Assembly: GCA_026874595.1 (NCBI GenBank) | Contig: CM049316.1 | Span: 59,839,676 to 59,903,675 of the forward strand | Direction of reading: 5' to 3' | Length of the DNA stretch: 64,000 nt | Source of the DNA: Sipunculus nudus | Lineage: Eukaryota; Annelida; Sipuncula; Golfingiida; Sipunculidae | Shown here: piece after piece, positions 56,674-64,000 of the stretch | Position numbering within the stretch: the first letter of the stretch is position 1 | How the letters are laid out: every line of letters starts with the position of its first letter | Program-made: the position numbers and the translations under genes | Notes under the pieces: model-generated | What the model was told of the DNA's origin: nothing | Databases searched by the model: none | The model's input: only the letters and a program-made list of their open reading frames with translations

Positions 56674-58306
56674 CTTTCCGTGCGGTCCGTTTCTGGCGTA
56701 CAGGCCTACCTGTACCTGTAAAGTGTACAATCAGGGTCTATCAGCAAACATTGCTATCTTATCTATTTATCTATAAACCTGTTTAATTCACATGATGGAC
56801 GTAATACAAGATTGAAGCCATGGACCTAAAAATGACCTTGAACTGGACTGGCACGTGGCCACTGGGGTTATTGGGGTATTTTTTGTTTGTTCCGCAGGAA
56901 AGCGGACATCGATTTCTCCATGTCTGTATGTCAATCCGTCCTACTGTCTGTCAGTCTTTCCGTCCGCCAAGTTTTTCTTTTTCGAAGCATAACTTTTCAA
57001 AAAAACATCCGATTTGCTTCATATTTGTCAGGAACTGCCGGACGCTTATAGGGCGTTGTGAGCAGATGCATTTCGTCAAAATCAAAAGTCAAAGTAATTT
57101 TGATCACGTTCTTCGATGTAACAGGCATCATCCTCCGTGAGCTCTTGCCACTGGGCCAGACCTCAATCAGTAAGTCTAAAAAGTGGTCCTGTAGCGTTTG
57201 CTTCGCTCAATGGGCGCGCTGAGATGACGAGAGTTTTTGCAGGACCATTCACGGCATTCACCACGACAACACACCTGGTTTCAACACCCTGAACATCCAG
57301 CAGTTTCAGACCGAGAAGAACATCGCTGTACTGGATTTTTTTTCTTTTCCTAAAGCTCCAGGGGATCATCAAGGGGGCAAGTTTTTAAAGCCTGGAATCC
57401 ATCAAGAGGGCTGAAACGACGGGGCTGTGGGGCATCCCAAAAGAATCTTGAGTCACACTCGATTTCGAGCGTAGTAACAGTCACATATAAACTCAAACAT
57501 GCGTTGTCATCACGTAAGTCCACTCGGTGCAACCTGTAGCGTCATCATCACGGGGAATCGTCACCTAGACTTATTAAATTGCTCTCATCTGCTCCATTGG
57601 GCAGTAGCGGTCTCAGCTTTAAGTAACATTTTTTCATCTATCCTCTCATAGATAGGGTTGTCAGTCCACAAACACGAGCACGCGACTTAAATACGAACAA
57701 TTCGAATGCGACATTCTAACATGTCTCGCTGTTATCTTAAAACCAGCGATCTTACCGACACTTTGGCTGTATATAAATGCCATGAAATGGATTGCCAGCA
57801 TTAATTCTTGCCGTGAGGTCACTGATGGCCAGAAAATGGACCAGCAAGCCTACAGACCTGTCCTGAATGGCCATGATTGTAGGAAGAGGAACCCTTTAAT
57901 ACTGAATAGGAAGCATACTAACATAACAATCTCGGAAACGACAGGAGCGTTTATAGAATCACCAAGTTTTGTGCAAATGTTGGTGACATGATTCATATTT
58001 GAAATTGGAGTTTTTGTGGCGCCACCTACATCGACCTCGTAATTTTAGAGTATTCCAGCTTTGGAATGAAACTGTCAAGCTGATTGGTATAATTTTTTCA
58101 CATGATAATATAAGTACTTTTCAAATAATAGTCAAGCATGTTATCATGGAAGCATTATACCTGATGTATATCCAAGTGCACAGGTAATATATATACGTTC
58201 CATCATTGGAAAGAGTCACATGAAAGATTTAATGCAGTTTATTGGGTTTGGTAGCGTTTTTAAACAATCTTCTTATTTTCTTTAATATTAATGGGACAAA
58301 GAATGT
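56674..58306. other. Spacer between the two protease genes
   Basis: Holds the upstream region of protease A and the 3' flank of protease B with its poly(A) signal. Short repeats near 56930-57150 (gtctgtcagtctttccgtcc) resemble repeat tails. No gene recognised. Confidence 0.5.
58238..58243 (-). terminator. Poly(A) signal of protease B
   Basis: AATAAA on the minus strand, 64 nt after the stop codon. Confidence 0.55.
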
Positions 58307-58471
58307 TTAGTTGTTTTGGATTTTCTCGTTGATCCAGTCAGTGTAGAAGGAGATACGGGTGTAAACATCCGGGGCGTTCTCAGCCTCGCATCCGGCTGCT
58401 CCGAAAGATGTCGCTCCAGCCAGGATCCAGTTTCCTTCCTGCTTGCACACCAGAGGACCTCCAGAATCTCC
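58307..58471 (-). CDS. Protease B last exon with catalytic Ser
   Basis: Reads [20 protein letters not shown] and ends INEKIQNN, stop TAA at 58309-58307. Nearly identical to the last exon of gene A. Confidence 0.96.
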   Translation of the reverse strand, partial: GDSGGPLVCKQEGNWILAGATSFGAAGCEAENAPDVYTRISFYTDWINEKIQNN

Positions 58472-61400
58472 CTGTTAATTAAAAAATACATTTACTCATT
58501 GGCACCGAGTTCAAACAAAGTAGACAGATCATTCTACTTTTACTTTAAAATTATCTTGATTTAAAGTCACCAAAAATCACCAAAGTCACGTCAATCTAGT
58601 TCGAATAAGACATTTAGCAAATATTTTGCTGTTTCATGACAGTGTACGGTTTATGCTTCATTTAGTATGAGCAATGGTATAATCGGTTTGAAATAGTCTA
58701 GTATTACTTTATGTACTAGGGATTTTATCCGATAAGACTCATTTTGTAATATTTTGGATGATAGTGAAGCAAAACTGGGACTGACAACCATATTATTACT
58801 CACATTACAAGTTCCTGGCACGCCGTTTCCGGCACAGATATGAGACTCCTTGATGAGACCTACTCTTCCTGATCCGGTCTCCCACTTGTTGTCACACACC
58901 TCGTTAGTGATGACGTTTATCTCAACCTCGTTCAATACGTTCTCGTTCCCAGTTCCTGGAAGATAAACCTATCACTCTTAAGAAAATAACATTTAGATGT
59001 TATATAATATATACTGACAACACTCTACTTCAATTATTATAAGACGGCTCTCATGTTCACTGTCATGACACATTTGTCCAAGGATTTAAGCACATGCCTC
59101 TAATTGGCTTCAATTAGATGGGGCATTAATTATAAACGAGTTCAACATAAAAAATTGTGAAAGACCTGTTCCAGGCGTTCATGCGTCTTTTGGCAAAGGA
59201 GGCATATGTCCTTTTTTCTTGGAACATGCATATTGCCCGTTAACAGGTGTATAACTCTTGCGTCAATGATATATATGGGGAAAAAGATTTTTTATAAAAT
59301 TATATGATTGCATTTGTTTTACATCGTAAAGCGCTTGAGTCTCTTGTCGTCCATTTGAATCCAAATTTGGTAATAAATGTTGAAGGAAAAATTACGCTAA
59401 CTGCACTTAATCCCACTTCTGACACCAACTGTTATAAATCGCCACTTCTGACAACAAAAGTGGATGCATAATATTTATTAGATGTTTCACCAAAATAATA
59501 GTATGGTTGTTTATTCATTTTCCAGTCCAGCAACAGAGTATCAGCAGTCTGGCAGGGCCAGAATGCCCAAATCATTCCATGTCACATTAACATATTGTTA
59601 AGCTTTCATCTTAGAAAGATGTTCCCTCTGTATAGTGGGGCTATTCAAACAATGACCACTGACCCTCTCTGATATCTCTGATACCGGTGACACAGGGGTT
59701 GCTGGACTGTACCAGCCAGTAAGAGAATGTTACATAATCGCCTGTTCATACATTTACTGCTGGCGTTACAGGCCAGGTGATTTATTATACTTACAAGTTT
59801 ATACTTCGTGACATTATTCCTAATCAGCATTTCGACTTTAGTCGAAGCAGCATTACAAAATCTAAAGTCAAACATTCTTCAAAGGCATAGGAACAGAATA
59901 ACAAGGGAGTCCTACATCACTTGATCTTATTACGGAACCATATACATTTATATGTTAAAAAAGAATTGATACATTCCAATTTAAAGAGGTTTACGTTTGA
60001 AATTTCTGGTGTTATTCAATGGATACCCTGTTGTGTAAATGTGGAAGAAGGATGATTTATGTGACCGTCCATTGTCGAGATTTGCAAGGTGTCAGAGTGG
60101 GAATCGAGCCTTTCGTTAAGTCTGTTGAGTATTGGCACGAAGATTGTAAAACAGGAACTTGCGACAAAATCGGGGCGACTAAATATGAGAAATAGCTAAA
60201 CCTCGGAAAACCTTCTTTGTATAACAGATAAGAAGTCTGGGCGATAATAAAATACATGTATGTCGTCATCGCAAAGTCAATGGAAATTTTTATTAGAAGA
60301 ATTTCAGCGAATGGACGTTTCCTAAATTTAAACAACTGTGATGCAGACTTGGTGCATTGCTTTGGTTTTAATTTGATTGTTTACCTCGAGTAAGTCCCCA
60401 TCCGGTAATGAAACATTCAGATCCTTCAAAGTTTTGGTTTTTGTCCGTTGGTAGACATACAGGGCTCATGTATCTGTTATAGTCGATTGGGACGACGAAC
60501 TTTACCAGAGCCACGTCAAACGGGGAGCCAGGGATGTCAGTTCTGTAGTTCTCATGCTGTAAAAACAAGGAAATCCCAATAATTTAGTTAACCTTGCAGG
60601 GTGATGGACGCACATAGGGAGAGACAACGACGCCCTAATGCCCGTATTTATTGAATAATTATTAATTTTTTCATTAACATCCATGAATATTTCAGTTAAA
60701 TGAGTAACTATTATAAACACAGACTCAATAATCATCACTTTATCCAAAAAAAGTAAAAGTATGCATGCGTGCATGTCACTTACAGTTATCATAAAGACAA
60801 TTTAGAAGATTATTAATAAATCCATGTAAATATATATCCGGAAAAGTGATCTAACATTATAAGGAACCCCGATCTAACAAGTTACTCCTACATTAGGCCT
60901 CAGGAGACGAACTTGAATCGCATGTCCTTCTTAATTGTCCCTTAAAAGGTTTTACATTTTACTTGTTTTCAGTGCACTATAGGGAGTTTATATGAACATC
61001 TGATTTATAGGTATACTTATAATATCTCACCCAGATTGCTGTTTCTATTGGCATCTCGATCTCATTACCCGTCCTCTGTCCCTCCTTGTAGTGCATCCCC
61101 AAGATCACTTTGAAGTTCTGTGGACCATCACTGTGATCATCAAGAAAAAAGACATCTCAATCAATGTATTATGTTTTGTGAAAGATTTTTATTTTTCAGA
61201 TCAGCTGACTGTCAGTCATGCTGAGCTACATGCAATGGGTCCTTGTCCGTTGTCCTTTTGCCTGGCCACAAGTTTGTACCTTAGTAGGACATGAAACAAT
61301 AAGATTTGTAAAGTTCTTGCTAAAACCCACATAGGTCCTTGTAAAGTCTGATTGACACCCGGAAATTATTTCACGGTGTTACAAGCAGGCCTTCGAAATG

Positions 61401-62730
61401 AACGTGTGGTCCGTAAAACACCTGCATTTACCTGTCAGAAATTTGATTAATTGCCCCGAGTATTAAGCAGCGTCAGCCTGTGTCGAAGGAACGCCAAAGT
61501 GTATTTCAGATCGAAAATAGCAGTATTAGCAATGTAATCATATGTTTGTCATGATGCTATCAAGTTTAAAAATGTCCTTTATTCAAATATATGTTATTCT
61601 GCAATTTTTAATTTTTAAGTTCATGAAATGCATCATTTTTTTCAGTCATGAATGGATTGGATTGAAACTTGCCACGCATTTCAATCTTAGATAGCTATAC
61701 CCTTTGTACTTTATTGGCTAGTTTAAATGTTATTTTGTGAACGCCAAATATCAATCATTTTAAAGTATTATACTGGTCCAAAACATGTTACTTACTTTTT
61801 TTTATTACTGGTCAATAATTTCGCATGTCATAATTGTCAGCTGAGTGTTATAGCCAGTGGGTCAATTTTTTTACAACTAAGCGATTTTTGAATTTTCAAC
61901 TGTTAAAGAATCGCTACCGGCGATTCACCAGATACGCAGAATACGCTTGCACATTTATACCTGCACGCCAAGGTTCTCATTTACAAGTCGAGTCTTTTTA
62001 CAAGTCCCAGATAAAAACCATTACTGTAGGTTGCAAAAGTTCAAACCTATCGATTCACATCTAAAATATTCTGTGTCCGTGTATGACTTGTACACCGCGG
62101 TAGCGACACATAATCACAAGTAAACAAATTTAACAGGAACAAATTGGACATGAATCTATTAGACTGTCTTGAAGTTTACAGTGATTTTATCCTACACTGT
62201 AGTGCCCCGGCTTGGGCCCTGACAACATTTATTAAAGGTGAATGCATACAGCCCTTTATGTGCCACTATAATTTAACTTATATTATAGACCAATATTATA
62301 GAACATATTTAATGTTGATTCTAGTTGTACACCATACGGCAGTGTAATGGCTTTTAAAAATAATTCTTTCTTGGTTTCTACAAAGAAATATATAATAAGG
62401 CCATTGAGAGTCATCTCTCTCATCACGTCATATCCATTGCGAAAGATCTTAAGAGTGTAAACAGAAGGGACAGATGGCCAAAAAATTCTTTACCTAGAAC
62501 AATCGAATAACAGTTTGTTATAATTAATAAGGAAACTCACGCTCCACTTTTGGCGATGCAGTGTGCCGCTGTGACCATCCATTGAGGGTGAACTATCGAC
62601 CCCCCGCAGTGATGTCTCCAGTCTCCCCAACCAAAGTAGTCCAGCTGAAGAGAAACCATCCAGGGCCAAGAATGGGGCGCGGCTTCCACCCCACCCACGA
62701 TGTACGAATCCGCTGGGCGCCGCCCACAGC
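58307..62730 (-). CDS. Serine protease B, tandem paralogue of A (5 exons visible)
   Basis: Exons 62541-62730, 61031-61130, 60385-60556, 58804-58955 and 58307-58471 match protease A exons 3-7 in length and phase; only exon 4 is longer, by one codon. The catalytic triad is complete: [14 protein letters not shown] and GDSGGP. Pocket residues are again Gly189 and Asp226. The activation site reads [11 protein letters not shown], again with Tyr before Ile. Most differences from A are conservative. The exon before 62730 must exist (acceptor ttttcag, phase 1) but lies outside the window, so signal peptide and mini-domain cannot be checked. Gene B ends 1.6 kb upstream of the start of gene A, head to tail, so the pair arose by tandem duplication. 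Confidence 0.93.
58804..58955 (-). CDS. Protease B exon with position-189 Gly
   Basis: Reads [20 protein letters not shown] then [15 protein letters not shown]. Same 152-nt length as in gene A; acceptor ttccag, donor gtgagt. Confidence 0.95.
60385..60556 (-). CDS. Protease B exon with catalytic Asp
   Basis: Reads [20 protein letters not shown] then [20 protein letters not shown]. Same 172-nt length as protease A exon 5. Confidence 0.95.
61031..61130 (-). CDS. Protease B exon 4 equivalent
   Basis: Reads [20 protein letters not shown] then [13 protein letters not shown]. 100 nt against 97 nt in gene A: one extra codon. Acceptor tcacag, donor gtgaga. Confidence 0.93.
62541..62730 (-). CDS. Protease B exon with activation site and catalytic His
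   Basis: Reads [20 protein letters not shown] ... [17 protein letters not shown]. Same length (190 nt) and phases as protease A exon 3. Confidence 0.95.
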
Positions 62731-64000
62731 CTGAAAACGTTGTTCTAATTTACTAATTAGCAACTATTTATCTACCCTTTATTGGCAATATATTTTTCAG
62801 TTATTACTTAATGATAAGAATAATTTTGAGTCATAGCTAAAATGCATTGATATCAGTTACAACACGCGATGCTATGACTCTGCGTGAAAACTTTTCAAGT
62901 TGGAAAGAAATATATGGTTTCTACCTTTATCATATCATGTATATTCAGTACCATCTATAGAGGGATTATCCTCCTTTTATGTCATAAGGATATCATTTTC
63001 ATCCATAGGAATTACTAAATTGTTTAAGAAGAAGTCTTAATGATCAAATTCTTAAAAAGAAGTTCCTAATTTATGGATACTTTGGGAAATGTCGAGGGAA
63101 GTGTAACCAGAGGGCGACTCTCGGTTACATTTGCCTGTGGCAACCCGGGACTCCTATGTTTATCAGTTAATTAACAGGAATGAAAGGTTCCCTGACTAAG
63201 CTCACAATATACCGTCACACGCCTAAAGGGGCCCAATCACCTATCTGAGCTTTAAATTATTAACTAAGGGTAATCCCTTGGAGCTTTTATAAAAATAGGC
63301 CAGAAATCGTGATATCACCGCACATAGGTTGCTTGTTTTGTTTGTATCAACGTGTTTATAATATGTGGGACCCGCCAAAATAATCAAAACAAATTTAACC
63401 AGGGCATCAGACGGCAAGTCCGATAAGCAAGAGCTTAGCAAATTTTCAAAAAGTGACCTTTTTACTTCCGCATATATGCAACCTACCACCTTAGGTTACA
63501 TGTTTTTCCACGTTTGTCAACATTGCTGTTTACAAACATGTTGTTGATAAACAAGTTCATACATCCTTCATGAAGGCGTTATAAGAACTTTTCACATCCA
63601 AAATTACCGTTAGATCATTACGATATACACAGATGAAGCCAGAAATCACAAATTATTTTTCAAGAGGTAGGTAAATGGGCACCTTTAAGAGTTCAAAAAA
63701 GCAAATAAAACGAAACTGACATAATTATAAGTAATTACAATTATATGTTAACGGTTTTCACCATTTACATTTACAATTAAGTATACATATATAAAACACT
63801 CACAAATGTTTATAGACTATTGTTTGGCCTTATTAGAATCCATTTTATCCCTCTATATACACTTTTTTTTTTGCTATGAAGATTTTTATGAGTTATATTT
63901 CAAGGGAAAACATAGTGATGTAGGGTTGAAGATTAAAGGGCCTAATTCTTACGCCTTATTAAAGGAACATAATTATTTAAAATATGAGAAATCAGTCAAC
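62731..64000. other. Start of a protease B intron; nothing recognised
   Basis: By analogy with protease A (1.8 kb between exons 2 and 3), the mini-domain exon of protease B should lie beyond 64000. No cysteine-rich frame is seen here. Confidence 0.5.

Overview
This is a piece of an intron-rich, AT-rich animal genome. It holds no bacterial-type operons. The coding exons are short, are bounded by GT/AG splice sites and sit in a sea of repeats. The organism is a bilaterian invertebrate and most likely a mollusc. That inference rests on dispersed repeats that start near a 'cccatgggtc' palindrome and end in GGAC runs plus a 'gctcagatgac...gtcagctgagc' hairpin, a style common in bivalve genomes, and on a DIRS retroelement and CR1/L2-like LINE tails. 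The species was not identified.

Three protein-coding genes are supported, all on the minus strand. (1) EXOC2/Sec5, the exocyst subunit that binds Ral GTPases, runs from a start codon at 38391 down to 9978. I resolved 23 coding exons with consistent phases (2385 nt, 795 codons). Compared with vertebrate EXOC2 (about 924 residues), the last roughly 100 residues are not visible. (2) Serine protease A (56673 to 43647, 7 exons, 362 aa) has a signal peptide, an 8-cysteine mini-domain, a Thr/Pro linker and a chymotrypsin-fold catalytic domain. (3) Serine protease B (62730 to 58307, five catalytic-domain exons visible) is a head-to-tail tandem copy of A with the same exon structure. Its N-terminal exons lie beyond the right edge. 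Both proteases have Gly at position 189 and Asp at position 226 (chymotrypsin numbering), the pocket signature known from crab collagenases (brachyurins), and both have Tyr instead of Arg before the IVGG activation site.

Layout: 1-9977 has no recognised gene. It holds short direct repeats, a 2.4 kb non-autonomous PIF/Harbinger-like element (2033-4475) and poly-G and TA tracts. 9978-38440 is EXOC2. Its introns hold a degenerate tandem array of the exon-12 3' end (18342-18860), molluscan-type repeats and a minisatellite. Its first coding intron (31794-38267) carries a recent 5'-truncated LINE with a 15-bp target-site duplication and an almost 5 kb DIRS retrotransposon. The DIRS element still shows inverted terminal repeats and an internal complementary region but has lost the reverse transcriptase core. 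38441-43600 is the EXOC2 upstream/promoter region. 43600-62730 holds the two proteases with LINE fragments, a hAT-like MITE candidate and palindrome-bearing tandem repeats between exons. 62731-64000 shows nothing recognisable.
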